From JBBRFH01 sp038224615 (lineage in GTDB: Bacteria; Planctomycetota; Phycisphaerae; Tepidisphaerales; Tepidisphaeraceae), in assembly GCA_038224615.1 (NCBI GenBank), contig JBBRFH010000057.1:1-14959 (forward strand): a DNA stretch of 14,959 nucleotides. The letters are read 5' to 3'. Below the pieces are notes generated by a model that was given only the letters and a program-made list of their open reading frames with translations, ran no database searches and was not told the origin of the DNA. Below, piece by piece: positions 1 through 8,114 of this stretch; position 1 is the stretch's first letter, and every line of letters starts with the position of its first letter. The position numbers and the translations under genes were made by a program.

Positions 1-15
1 GGGATGAGGGCCATA

Positions 16-729
16 ATGATACTGTTTCGCTACGCTCTCTTGGTGCTGTCGTTCGCCGCGGTCTCGGCACGGGCGGCGGACGTCGACAAGACGCTCGACA
101 TCCTGCATGACGCCGGCGCCAAGGTGCAATCGCTGGCGGCCGACGTTGAACTCACCACGACCGACATGGGCACCGGCAACGACTCCGTCGACCGCGGGCG
201 AATCGTCATGCAGCGCCTGCCGGACGGCGACACGCGGGCGCGCATCACGTTTACCGAGCACGTCGTCAACAGTCGGCTGCGGAAGGTTCGCCGCGATTTC
301 CTGCTCGCTGACGGTAAACTGATCGAGCAGAACGAAGACGCCAAGCAGAAGACGCAAGTCACGCGCCAGATGCGCCGGCCGGGTGAAAAAATCGACCTCT
401 TCAAACTCGGCCAAGGCCCATTCCCGCTGCCGATCGGTCAATCGAAGGAAGCCGTCCACGAGCAGTTCGACGTCGCGGTCGGCGACGCCGACAACGTGGT
501 GACGCTTTCGCCCAGGAAGGGCACGCCGCTGTATCCGAAGTTCAGGAGCGTCACGGTGACGGTCGACCCCGCGATCGGCATGCCAACGACGATCCAGACA
601 ATCGACCCCAACGGCGGCGAGAAGAAGACGGTCGTGCTGAAAAACCTGCGTCTCAACGACGCCGTCAAGGACGAGGAGTTCATCCTTCCCCCGACGGATG
701 ACAAGACGTGGAGCCTGCGCGACGAGTAA
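16..729 (+). CDS. LolA-like exported outer-membrane lipoprotein-sorting protein
   Basis: The 237-residue product starts with a signal peptide: a hydrophobic stretch (residues 2-16) ending in a probable cleavage site after SARA at about residue 20. The mature part begins with a helix containing KVQSLAADVEL and continues as alternating beta strands (GRIVMQRLP, RARITF, DFLLADGKLIEQ). This is the pattern of the LolA/LolB-like half-barrel that carries lipids or lipoprotein acyl chains in the periplasm. The late segment with VTVDPAIGMPTTIQTIDPNGG also fits, since LolA-like proteins have a comparable 'fixed on substrate' hairpin near the C-terminus. I chose the ATG at 16 over the in-frame ATG at 4 because GAGGG at 6-10 lies five bases upstream. 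The family call is from overall pattern; LolA proteins are divergent and the cargo is unknown. Anything upstream lies outside the window. Confidence 0.7.
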   Translation: MILFRYALLVLSFAAVSARAADVDKTLDILHDAGAKVQSLAADVELTTTDMGTGNDSVDRGRIVMQRLPDGDTRARITFTEHVVNSRLRKVRRDFLLADGKLIEQNEDAKQKTQVTRQMRRPGEKIDLFKLGQGPFPLPIGQSKEAVHEQFDVAVGDADNVVTLSPRKGTPLYPKFRSVTVTVDPAIGMPTTIQTIDPNGGEKKTVVLKNLRLNDAVKDEEFILPPTDDKTWSLRDE

Positions 730-761
730 AGCCCCAGCAGCCCCCGCGCAACATCGTTGGT

Positions 762-790
762 TTTCCACGGCCTGATCGTCTGCGTATAGT
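762..790 (+). promoter_or_regulatory. Candidate sigma70-type promoter of the M16 protease gene
   Basis: A -35-like TTTCCA (762-767, 4/6 to consensus) is separated by exactly 17 bases from a -10-like TATAGT (785-790, 5/6). It lies just upstream of the ribosome site and ATG at 820, and predicts a short leader of about 23 bases. It also argues against a TTG start at 790, which would overlap the -10 box. No experimental support. Confidence 0.5.
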
Positions 791-819
791 TGGCCTCGCT
801 TAACACACGGAGAAGCTGC

Positions 820-3633
820 ATGTCGCCTCGCTGCAATCGAAGCAAGAAGATCGCCGGTCTGTGCGTGCTGTCATTGATGGCATGCGCCGAAGGCAACGCC
901 ATAGCCCAGACGGTCCCGCCGGTGCAGTTTGAGCAGGAGACGCTCGGTAACGGGCTCAAGGTGATCTACGCGCCGATGAAGAACGCGCCGGTCGTGCATG
1001 TGCGTGTGCTCTATCACGTCGGCAGCCGCGACGAGGCGCCGGATCGCCAGGGCTTTGCGCACATGTTCGAGCACATGATGTTCCGTGGCAGCGCCCACGT
1101 GCCTCCCGAGGAGCACATGAAACTCATCGGCTCGGTGGGAGGCGAGAGCAATGCGTTCACCAGCTTTGACCAGACGACCTACGTCAACACGCTGCCCGCC
1201 AGCAACACGGAGATGGCGCTTTACCTCGAAGCCGACCGCATGGCGAGCTTTAAGGTGAAGGACGAGATCTTTCAGACCGAGCGCAAGGTGGTGGCCGAGG
1301 AATGGCGCATGCGCTACGCGAATCAGCCGACCGGCTCGCTGATGCAGGATCTGGTGAAGACTGCGTTCACGAACCATAGCTACCGCTGGACCCCGATCGG
1401 CGACATGGACCAGCTCCGCCAGGCGTCGAGTGCTGAGCTGCAGCAGTTCTTCAACACGTACTACATCCCCAACAATGCCTGCCTCATCGTCGCCGGCGAC
1501 ATCGACGTGGCGCAGACAAAGCAGTGGGTCGCGAAGTATTTCGGCTGGATTCCCAAAGGCGCGGAGATCATCCGCCGCGCCCAGCCTGAGCCTGAGCAGG
1601 CCGAGCCGCGCTCATTGATCGTCGAAAAGCCCGGCGTGCCGCTGACGACGATGTACATGGCGTACAAGACCGTCGAGTACCGCTCGGAGGATCACCTTGC
1701 ACTCAATCTTCTCGGCGACGTCCTGAGTTCCGGCCGCACCGGGCGGCTGGATGCGGCGCTGGTCAACAACGAGAAGCCGATGTGCATCAACGTCGGCGCG
1801 GGGAACTGGCAGCTCGAAGACCCGGCGCTATTCATGATCAACGCGACGGTGCAACAGAGCGCCGATCCGGCCGACGTGCAGGCGGTTGTCGAGAAGCAGA
1901 TCAAGGAGTTGATCGAGAAGGGCGTCACGCAGGCGGAGCTCGACAAGGTGCGCACGCAGCAGATCCAGTCGGTCATCCGCGCCCGCCAGAAATGCGAGAA
2001 CATCGCATCGCAGCTTGGCGAAGAAGCTGTTTTCGGCGGCGATCCGGAGCGCGTCAACACCGACCTCGAAAAGCTCGCCAAGGTGACGCCCGAAGACATC
2101 GTGGTCGCGGCGAAGAAGTACCTCGTGCCGCAGCACATGTCGGTCGTGCAGTACCGCCCGAAGAGCGCCGACCCCGCAACCCAACAGGCCATCGCCGAGC
2201 AGAAGGCGGATGCGACCATCAACGCCGGCGTCGCGCCGTCGACCCAGCCGATCGAACCACGCGTGAAGGCGTTCCCCGAGAACTATCCGACAACCCCGCC
2301 GGTAAACCAGAGCGTGCCGGCGGTCGTGTTCAACAAGGGCGTGGAGTCGACCGTGGATGGCGTGAAGGTCGTGACGCTCAGCGACCATCGTCTGCCGCTG
2401 GTGAACGTGAGCCTGATCCTCCGTGCCGGCAGCGATGCTGAGCCGGCGGGCAAGGAAGGCGTTGCCGACCTGACGGCGAGCATGCTTCGGCGCGGCTCGG
2501 CGGGCAAGTCGTTCCTTGAATTTTCGGGTGACCTTGAATCTCGTGGCATCTCGATCGAAGTTGAAGACCGCGACGACAACACGCGTCTTGGCATTGCCTG
2601 CATGGCCGATCAGCTCGACTATGCCGTGCAGCGCGCCGCGGAGGTGCTGGGCAAGCCCAACTTCGACGCCGGCGAGTTTGATCGCCTCAAGCGCCAGGCG
2701 ATCGGCGGGCTGATGCAGTCGCTCTCGCGTCCTGAGCCGGTCGCCGATCGCACGCTCAAGGCGTCGCTCTACGCCGGCAGCGCGCTGGGTCGCGTGACGA
2801 CGCCGCAGTCGCTGCAGTCGATCACGCTGGAGGATGTGAAGCAGTGGTACGAAAACGCCTATAAGCTGAGCGGGGCCTTTGTCGTCGTCAGCGGCGATGT
2901 GACAGCGGAAACAGGCGATAAAGTCGCCAGAACGGTGATCGGCTATCCAAATTCGGTCGGCGTCGTCCTCGCGGCCGACTACACGCTCCCGCCGATTCCG
3001 CAGAAGCGGAGGGTGATCGTCGTCGACAACCCGCAGGGGAAGCAGGCGACAATCCGATTCGCGATTCAGGGCTATACGATCCAGAGCGACGACAAGTTTC
3101 CCGGCAGCGTGTCCGGCCAGATATTGTCGGCCGGAATTGAGTCGCGGCTCAACAAGTACGTTCGCGCCGAGAAGGGCCTGACTTACGGCTGCTACGCGTA
3201 CTTCCGCCCCGGCCGACATGCGGGGTCGTTCAGCGGCTCGGTCGATACCAATATCGAAACCGCCGCCGATGCGATCGAGGCGATGCTGAAGGTTTTCAAG
3301 GACATGCAGTCGGCGGACGTCGAGAAACAGGAGTTGCTCGACGCCCGCTCGCGCGTGGCCGGCGACATGCTCATGGAAACCCAGACAATCGCCCAGCAGG
3401 CAAGCCGGCGCGGGGACCAGATCCTCAACGGCTACCCGATCGACTATTACGACAATTACCCCGTCCGTATCGGCCAGGTGACGCAACAGCAGGTGCGCGA
3501 CGTGATGAACAAGTACGTCCGCGATGACCGCATGACTTTCGTCGTCGTCGCTCCGGCAGATCAGGTGAAGGAACAACTGAAGCGCATAGGCGATGTTGAA
3601 ATCGTACCGATGCCGTTGAAGATGAAGGATTGA
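820..3633 (+). CDS. M16 family zinc metallopeptidase, two-domain (pitrilysin/processing-protease type)
   Basis: This 937-residue exported protease of the M16 (inverzincin) family probably degrades peptides in the periplasm. It has a signal peptide (basic MSPRCNRSKK, hydrophobic core to residue 22, AIA-Q cleavage likely after residue 29). The inverted zinc motif HMFEH is at residues 81-85, in the context of family signature HxxEHxxFxG, and the third ligand is expected in the VVAEEW segment (E160/E161). The C-terminal half is a second M16 repeat that has lost HxxEH (GVADLTASMLRRG instead) but keeps the substrate-binding R782 and Y789 pair in RAEKGLTYG. One active plus one inactive half in a single chain is normal for this family. 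The ATG at 820 is preceded by GGAG at 809-812, so I prefer it over the in-frame TTG at 790. SLMAC around C22 is a poor lipobox; a lipoprotein cannot be excluded. Confidence 0.93.
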   Translation: MSPRCNRSKKIAGLCVLSLMACAEGNAIAQTVPPVQFEQETLGNGLKVIYAPMKNAPVVHVRVLYHVGSRDEAPDRQGFAHMFEHMMFRGSAHVPPEEHMKLIGSVGGESNAFTSFDQTTYVNTLPASNTEMALYLEADRMASFKVKDEIFQTERKVVAEEWRMRYANQPTGSLMQDLVKTAFTNHSYRWTPIGDMDQLRQASSAELQQFFNTYYIPNNACLIVAGDIDVAQTKQWVAKYFGWIPKGAEIIRRAQPEPEQAEPRSLIVEKPGVPLTTMYMAYKTVEYRSEDHLALNLLGDVLSSGRTGRLDAALVNNEKPMCINVGAGNWQLEDPALFMINATVQQSADPADVQAVVEKQIKELIEKGVTQAELDKVRTQQIQSVIRARQKCENIASQLGEEAVFGGDPERVNTDLEKLAKVTPEDIVVAAKKYLVPQHMSVVQYRPKSADPATQQAIAEQKADATINAGVAPSTQPIEPRVKAFPENYPTTPPVNQSVPAVVFNKGVESTVDGVKVVTLSDHRLPLVNVSLILRAGSDAEPAGKEGVADLTASMLRRGSAGKSFLEFSGDLESRGISIEVEDRDDNTRLGIACMADQLDYAVQRAAEVLGKPNFDAGEFDRLKRQAIGGLMQSLSRPEPVADRTLKASLYAGSALGRVTTPQSLQSITLEDVKQWYENAYKLSGAFVVVSGDVTAETGDKVARTVIGYPNSVGVVLAADYTLPPIPQKRRVIVVDNPQGKQATIRFAIQGYTIQSDDKFPGSVSGQILSAGIESRLNKYVRAEKGLTYGCYAYFRPGRHAGSFSGSVDTNIETAADAIEAMLKVFKDMQSADVEKQELLDARSRVAGDMLMETQTIAQQASRRGDQILNGYPIDYYDNYPVRIGQVTQQQVRDVMNKYVRDDRMTFVVVAPADQVKEQLKRIGDVEIVPMPLKMKD

Positions 3634-3677
3634 GTCGAAATGCTTCGGAGGGGAAGGTCTCGATCAACCGGGTCGCC

Positions 3678-4469
3678 TCAAGGGGCCGACGAATCGTTCG
3701 CGGAAGCCGAGGCGGTGGCGTTCTGCATGAGTTCGACCGTGGGATCGCCCGCCTCATTCGCGGGGTTCGCGATCGCGATCGTGCGCTGTTGTGCGACGGA
3801 CGCCCGGACGGCTGCGACGTCCATGAACTTGCCGGGGCAGTCGGTCAATTTTCCGGTCATCTTGTGTCCGATGATGCTCGCCTGCGGGACCTTGTACGTG
3901 TCCGCCAGGTACGCGATGAGCTTGGTCAGGGAGGCCAGTTGCTTGGCACTCGGGCGATGATTGTCGAAGTTGCCGACGAGACAGATGCCGATGCCGTGCT
4001 CGTTGTACTTGTTGTCGGGCGTCTTGGCGTGAGCGCCATGCTTCTGGACCGGCCAGCGCGGGCCGACCTCAATCAGACCGTCGGCCGTGTCCGAGCCGTT
4101 GCCGATCACGAAGTGGTAGCCCAGTTCGTCCCAGCCTTTGACTTCGCGGTGATACTTGTCGAAGGCCTTGGCCCCGCCGACGTCGCCGCCGGAGTGGTGG
4201 ATGACGATCCAGTTCCACTGGCGCTTCTCGGCACCCGCGGTCGGGATCCATGCGGTCGGCACAGTGTCACGCCGCGTGACCTGCGCCTTTTGCACGGGCG
4301 GCTTGTAAGTTTGGACGAGCGGCAGCTGCGGTGCCTGCGTGACGAGGGGGCCCGCGAAATTCGGTCCAGGGAGCGGGCCGGTCGTGGTCTGTTGGTTGGA
4401 TTGGCAACCTACGCTGGAGACCAGCGCGGCGGCGGAAAGCAGGGCGGACGCGATACAGTGGCGGGCCAT
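3678..4469 (-). CDS. N-acetylmuramoyl-L-alanine amidase (Amidase_2/PGRP fold), lipoprotein
   Basis: The 263-residue product would cleave the amide bond between muramic acid and L-alanine in peptidoglycan. The amidase domain covers about residues 85-220. Expected zinc ligands of the T7 lysozyme/PGRP family are visible: H91 in WIVIHHSGG, H202 in IIGHKM and C211 in TDCPGKF; Y118 in LGYHFVIG matches the catalytic tyrosine position. The N-terminus is a lipoprotein signal with lipobox-like SVGC (C22), followed by a Pro/Gln/Thr-rich linker to about residue 60. The C-terminal 40 residues are low-complexity Ala/Ser/Asn. The start at 4469 has a near-perfect AAGGAGG (4482-4476 on this strand) six bases upstream, so the longer in-frame start at 4676 is rejected. 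It converges on the M16 gene with only 44 bases between stops and no obvious terminator. Whether it serves recycling, division or predation is not visible. Confidence 0.88.
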   Translation of the reverse strand: MARHCIASALLSAAALVSSVGCQSNQQTTTGPLPGPNFAGPLVTQAPQLPLVQTYKPPVQKAQVTRRDTVPTAWIPTAGAEKRQWNWIVIHHSGGDVGGAKAFDKYHREVKGWDELGYHFVIGNGSDTADGLIEVGPRWPVQKHGAHAKTPDNKYNEHGIGICLVGNFDNHRPSAKQLASLTKLIAYLADTYKVPQASIIGHKMTGKLTDCPGKFMDVAAVRASVAQQRTIAIANPANEAGDPTVELMQNATASASANDSSAP

Positions 4470-4499
4470 CCTTGGCCTCCTTAAGAGTGGACTCGGGGC

Positions 4500-4528
4500 G
4501 TTGTATCCAAATCTACCGCGCTTTTCCA
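4500..4528 (-). promoter_or_regulatory. Candidate promoter of the amidase gene
   Basis: Read on the minus strand, TGGAAA (4528-4523, 4/6 to the -35 consensus) is followed after 17 bases by TACAAC (4505-4500, 4/6 to the -10 consensus), about 20 bases before the ribosome-binding site. The two genes on either side are divergent, so this gap must hold promoters for both. Weak hexamers; moderate to low confidence. Confidence 0.35.
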
Positions 4529-4638
4529 TACAGAACACGATTTTGTAGGCGAGGCGTACTTGGTATCTCCCCGCAGAAATGTCAGTCATCCTGCTTGGCG
4601 GCCGCAAGAATTCGTGCAGATTCGTGGTGCCTTCTCTG

Positions 4639-4667
4639 TTTCCGCGCCGGTCGGCTGCGCCTAAGAT
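4639..4667 (+). promoter_or_regulatory. Candidate promoter of mfd, implying a leaderless transcript
   Basis: TAAGAT at 4662-4667 is a -10-like hexamer ending seven bases before the mfd ATG at 4675. A weak TTTCCG lies 17 bases upstream (4639-4644). No Shine-Dalgarno sequence is present before the ATG. Together these suggest transcription starting at or next to the start codon. Confidence 0.35.
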
Positions 4668-4674
4668 ACGCCGC

Positions 4675-7600
4675 ATGAAAAGTGACCTTCCCGACTCGAT
4701 CGGGCGGCTTCTGGCCGCGCCCGATCTGGTTGGACTTGCGCGGGCGCTCGAAATAGATCAGGTTGCAGCCGCCTACGGCATCTGGGGCTCGGCGGCGGCG
4801 GCGACGGTCTGCGCGGTGCAGCAGGCGCTGGATCGGCCGATCCTCTTTATATGCGGACACGTCGATGAAGCGGACGACATCGCCGACGATCTCGAATTGT
4901 TCTCGGGCGGGGCAGGCAGCGGGCCGCCGGCAGCCGGCGGCAAAGACGCCGATGCTGCCCGCTCCCTGCGTCCTTCGGTCATCCCAACACTTGAAATCTC
5001 CGGCAATCTCGGGCGGGTGAGTGAAGAGCAGGCGAGCGATCGCATGCGCCGCGTCATGGACCTGGGCGCGGGGAAGCAGCCGCGCGCGATCGTGGCGCCT
5101 ATTCAATCGCTGATGCAGCCGGTGCCTGCGCCGGACGAACTTCGCCACCTCACGCGGCAACTGAAGCGCGGCGCGTCGATGGAACCCGAGAAGCTGATCG
5201 TGTGGCTGGCCGACCACGGGTACAACCGCGTCGACCAGTGCGAAGTCCCCGGCGACTTCGCGGTACGCGGTGGGATCATCGACATCTATCTGCCTGGCGA
5301 GATCGAGCCCGACTCCGAGCAATTTGGATTGGCGGTGCGCGTCGATTTCTTCGGCGATGAAATTGAGAGCATCAGGAAGTTCGACCTCGACACCCTTGGC
5401 TCTGGCGACAACCTGGAGGAGCTGAATGTCGTCGACATCAAGGGGCAAATGGCGACGACGACGGGGCAGACGCACCTGTTCGCGTACCTGAAGCCCGAGA
5501 CGATTGTCATCCTGCATCAGCCGCTCGAGATCCAGGAGCAGGCGCGCAGTTATCTCGATCGCGTGCCGGACCAGCGCGGCATCTATCCGCTGAACGCAAT
5601 GCTGCGCCATGCGGGTGAGTTCACGCTGCTGGAGCTGAGCGAGTTCGACCAGGGACTGGCGGCGGTGCCGTCGCTGCTTGGTAAGGAGCCGCAACGCATC
5701 GGGCTGCCGATCCGGTCGATGCAGAAGTTTGAGACCGAGGCGAAGAAGGCGATTCACGAACTGGCGGAACTGCAGCAGACGCACGACGTCGTCGTCTTCT
5801 GCGAGAATGAAGGGGAGTCGAAGCGCTTTAAGGACCTGCTCGATGCGGAGCAGCCGGGACTGTCGAAGAAGATCGATCTGCCGGTGGGGTATCTGCATCG
5901 GGGATTTGTGTACGGGAAGGAAGGCAATCGCCCGGTCGCGCTGCTGGGGCATCACGAGCTGTTCCACCGCTTCGAGGTGCGCCGTCGCACCAAGAAGGTC
6001 ATCAACTCCAAGCCCGTGGACTCATTCCTCGACCTGAACCAAGGCGACTATGTCGTCCACATCGCGCACGGGATTGCGCGGTTCATGGGCCTGCACACGA
6101 TGCAGAAGGACGGCAAAACCGAGGAGTATCTCACGCTGCGCTTCGCGGAGAATGCGTCACTGCATGTGCCGGCGGCGCGGATCAATCTGATTCAGAAGTA
6201 CGTGGGTGGGTTCAGCGGGTCGCCGATCCTGAGCAAGCTCGGGTCGGGGGTGTGGGACAAGCAGAAGGAGAAAGTCGCCGAGGCCGTCATGGACATGGCG
6301 GCGGAACTGATCGAAGTGCAGGCGGCGCGGGCGGCGGAGATCGGCACGGCGTTCCCGCCGGACACGGAATGGCAACGCGAGTTCGAGGAGGAGTTCCCGT
6401 ATCAGCCGACTGTCGACCAGGTGTCGGCGGCAGAGGAGATCAAAGCCGACATGATGAAGCCCCGCCCGATGGACCGCCTGCTGTGCGGCGATGTCGGCTA
6501 CGGCAAGACCGAGATGGCAATGCGGGCCGCATTCAAGGCGTGTGAATCGGGCAAACAGGTGGCGGTGCTGGTGCCGACGACAGTTCTGGCCGAGCAGCAC
6601 TACCGATCGTTCAGCGAGCGGATGCGTAGTTACCCGTTCGCCATCGAATCAATCTCGCGATTCAAGACCACCAAGGAAGCGAAACAGATTACCAAGGCGA
6701 CCGCCGAGGGACAGGTGGACGTCATCATCGGCACGCATCGCCTGCTGTCGAAAGACATCAAGTTCAAGGACCTTGGTTTGGTGATCGTCGACGAAGAGCA
6801 GCGATTCGGCGTCACGCACAAGGAGCGATTGAAACAGATGCGCACGCAGGTCGACGTGCTGACGATGTCGGCCACGCCGATCCCGCGCACGCTGCACATG
6901 TCGATGCTGGGTCTTCGCGATATCAGTTCCCTGACGACCGCGCCGCAGGATCGCCGAAGCGTTGTGACGGAGGTGATGGCGTATGACGCGAATCGGATAA
7001 AGCTCGCGCTCCTGCGCGAGCTGCAGCGCGAGGGGCAGGTCTATTTCGTCCACAACCGCGTCAGCGACATCCTGGAGATGGCCGAGAACGTGCAGGCGAT
7101 GGTGCCGGACGCGCGCGTCATCATCGGGCACGGCCAGATGCAGGACGGCGCGATGGAAGAGGCGATGCTGAAGTTCATCCGCCACGAGGCCGACATCCTC
7201 GTCTGCACAACGATCATCGAGAGCGGTCTGGACATCGCCAACTCCAACACGATCATCATCAACAACGCTGATCGTTTCGGCTTGAGCGAGCTTCACCAGT
7301 TGCGCGGCCGCGTCGGGCGATGGAAGCATCGCGCGTATTGCTACCTGCTGCTGCCCCCCGATCGCCCGGTGACGCCTATCGCCGCGAAGCGACTGAAGGC
7401 GATCGAGGAATACAGCCACCTCGGCGCGGGCTTTAAAATTGCGATGCGCGACCTCGAACTCCGCGGCGCCGGCAACATCCTCGGCCCTGAGCAGTCGGGT
7501 CATATCGCAACAGTGGGTTACGAAATGTATTGCCAACTGCTCGAGGAAGCGGTTCACCAACTCAAGCACAACACGAAAATCACCCGGCCGGAAGCGCACG

Positions 7601-8088
7601 TCGACATCGGCGTGACCGCGATCGTGCCGAAGCAGTACATCCCGAACGATCGCCAGCGTCTGGACGTCTATCGTCGCATCACGCGGTGCCAGGACATCGA
7701 GACTGTGGCGGCACTTCAGAAGGATGTTACCGACGCATACGGCGAGTTGCCTCGACAGGCGGTGGTGCTATTTGCGCTCACTGAATTGCGGCTGCTGTCG
7801 GGGCACTTCGGGATCAGCGGCATCGTGAAGAAGGACCCGGACGTGGTGCTTACGGTGTCCGACGCAAAGCGCGCCTCGTTCGCGCTAACAGGCGCTCCGG
7901 GCCGCATTACGGTCGTCGACGAGAAGACGGTCTATCTGCGCATGCCGCCGGTGTTCAACGAGTCCGAGACGCTTCTGCTGGCGCTGACGAATCTGATGCG
8001 TGCCGCGAAAAAGAAGGAAATCCCGCCGCCACCCTCTGACCCCAACGTGTCGCCGCCGAAACCGATGGAAGCGTACGTGTCACCCTGA
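4675..8088 (+). CDS. mfd: Transcription-repair coupling factor Mfd
   Basis: This 1137-residue protein (E. coli Mfd has 1148) is the ATP-driven DNA translocase that removes stalled RNA polymerase at lesions and recruits the UvrABC excision machinery. Domains in order: UvrB-like module (about residues 1-330, with VPGDFAVRGGIIDIYLPG near 190-205); RNA polymerase-interacting CarD-like domain (about 448-510, FLDLNQGDYVVHIAHG); RecG-like helicase core with Walker A GDVGYGKT (605-612), DEEQ box (706-709), SATPIPRT (from 732) and motif VI RGRVGR (877-882); the conserved LRGAGNILGPEQSGHI translocation region; then the C-terminal TRCF domain (about 975-1090) and a Pro-rich tail. I start at the ATG at 4675. 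An in-frame ATG at 4579 would add 32 residues with no counterpart in the family and also lacks a ribosome site. All key motifs are intact. Confidence 0.97.
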   Translation: MKSDLPDSIGRLLAAPDLVGLARALEIDQVAAAYGIWGSAAAATVCAVQQALDRPILFICGHVDEADDIADDLELFSGGAGSGPPAAGGKDADAARSLRPSVIPTLEISGNLGRVSEEQASDRMRRVMDLGAGKQPRAIVAPIQSLMQPVPAPDELRHLTRQLKRGASMEPEKLIVWLADHGYNRVDQCEVPGDFAVRGGIIDIYLPGEIEPDSEQFGLAVRVDFFGDEIESIRKFDLDTLGSGDNLEELNVVDIKGQMATTTGQTHLFAYLKPETIVILHQPLEIQEQARSYLDRVPDQRGIYPLNAMLRHAGEFTLLELSEFDQGLAAVPSLLGKEPQRIGLPIRSMQKFETEAKKAIHELAELQQTHDVVVFCENEGESKRFKDLLDAEQPGLSKKIDLPVGYLHRGFVYGKEGNRPVALLGHHELFHRFEVRRRTKKVINSKPVDSFLDLNQGDYVVHIAHGIARFMGLHTMQKDGKTEEYLTLRFAENASLHVPAARINLIQKYVGGFSGSPILSKLGSGVWDKQKEKVAEAVMDMAAELIEVQAARAAEIGTAFPPDTEWQREFEEEFPYQPTVDQVSAAEEIKADMMKPRPMDRLLCGDVGYGKTEMAMRAAFKACESGKQVAVLVPTTVLAEQHYRSFSERMRSYPFAIESISRFKTTKEAKQITKATAEGQVDVIIGTHRLLSKDIKFKDLGLVIVDEEQRFGVTHKERLKQMRTQVDVLTMSATPIPRTLHMSMLGLRDISSLTTAPQDRRSVVTEVMAYDANRIKLALLRELQREGQVYFVHNRVSDILEMAENVQAMVPDARVIIGHGQMQDGAMEEAMLKFIRHEADILVCTTIIESGLDIANSNTIIINNADRFGLSELHQLRGRVGRWKHRAYCYLLLPPDRPVTPIAAKRLKAIEEYSHLGAGFKIAMRDLELRGAGNILGPEQSGHIATVGYEMYCQLLEEAVHQLKHNTKITRPEAHVDIGVTAIVPKQYIPNDRQRLDVYRRITRCQDIETVAALQKDVTDAYGELPRQAVVLFALTELRLLSGHFGISGIVKKDPDVVLTVSDAKRASFALTGAPGRITVVDEKTVYLRMPPVFNESETLLLALTNLMRAAKKKEIPPPPSDPNVSPPKPMEAYVSP

Positions 8089-8091
8089 CCA

Positions 8092-8108
8092 GGCGTGTTA
8101 GACGCGCC
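8092..8108. terminator. Weak hairpin between convergent mfd and galU
   Basis: GGCGTG (8092-8097) can pair with CGCGCC (8103-8108) around a five-base loop, including one G-U pair. It sits in the 26-base gap between the two stop codons. Neither strand has a T run directly after the stem, so termination is only a guess. Confidence 0.25.
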
Positions 8109-8114
8109 GCGACG

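Noticed and set aside
1828..3576. 582-codon open frame antisense to the M16 protease
   Set aside because: High GC keeps antisense frames open. The translation is His/Arg/Leu-rich with no family pattern, whereas the plus strand has intact M16 motifs.
3630..4484. 284-codon plus-strand frame overlapping the M16 stop
   Set aside because: It mirrors the amidase gene on the other strand, which has zinc ligands, a lipobox and a near-perfect ribosome site.
4610..4626. ATTCGTG repeated at a 10-base period (4610-4616, 4620-4626) upstream of mfd, as a possible operator
   Set aside because: Two seven-base copies without further support are within chance expectation, and they sit upstream of the weak -35 box.
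4579..4674. Longer start for mfd (32 extra residues)
   Set aside because: No Shine-Dalgarno sequence, no match to the usual Mfd N-terminus, and it would span the likely promoter.
4582..5967. 461-codon open frame antisense to the 5' part of mfd
   Set aside because: Same composition artefact; mfd motifs on the plus strand account for this stretch.
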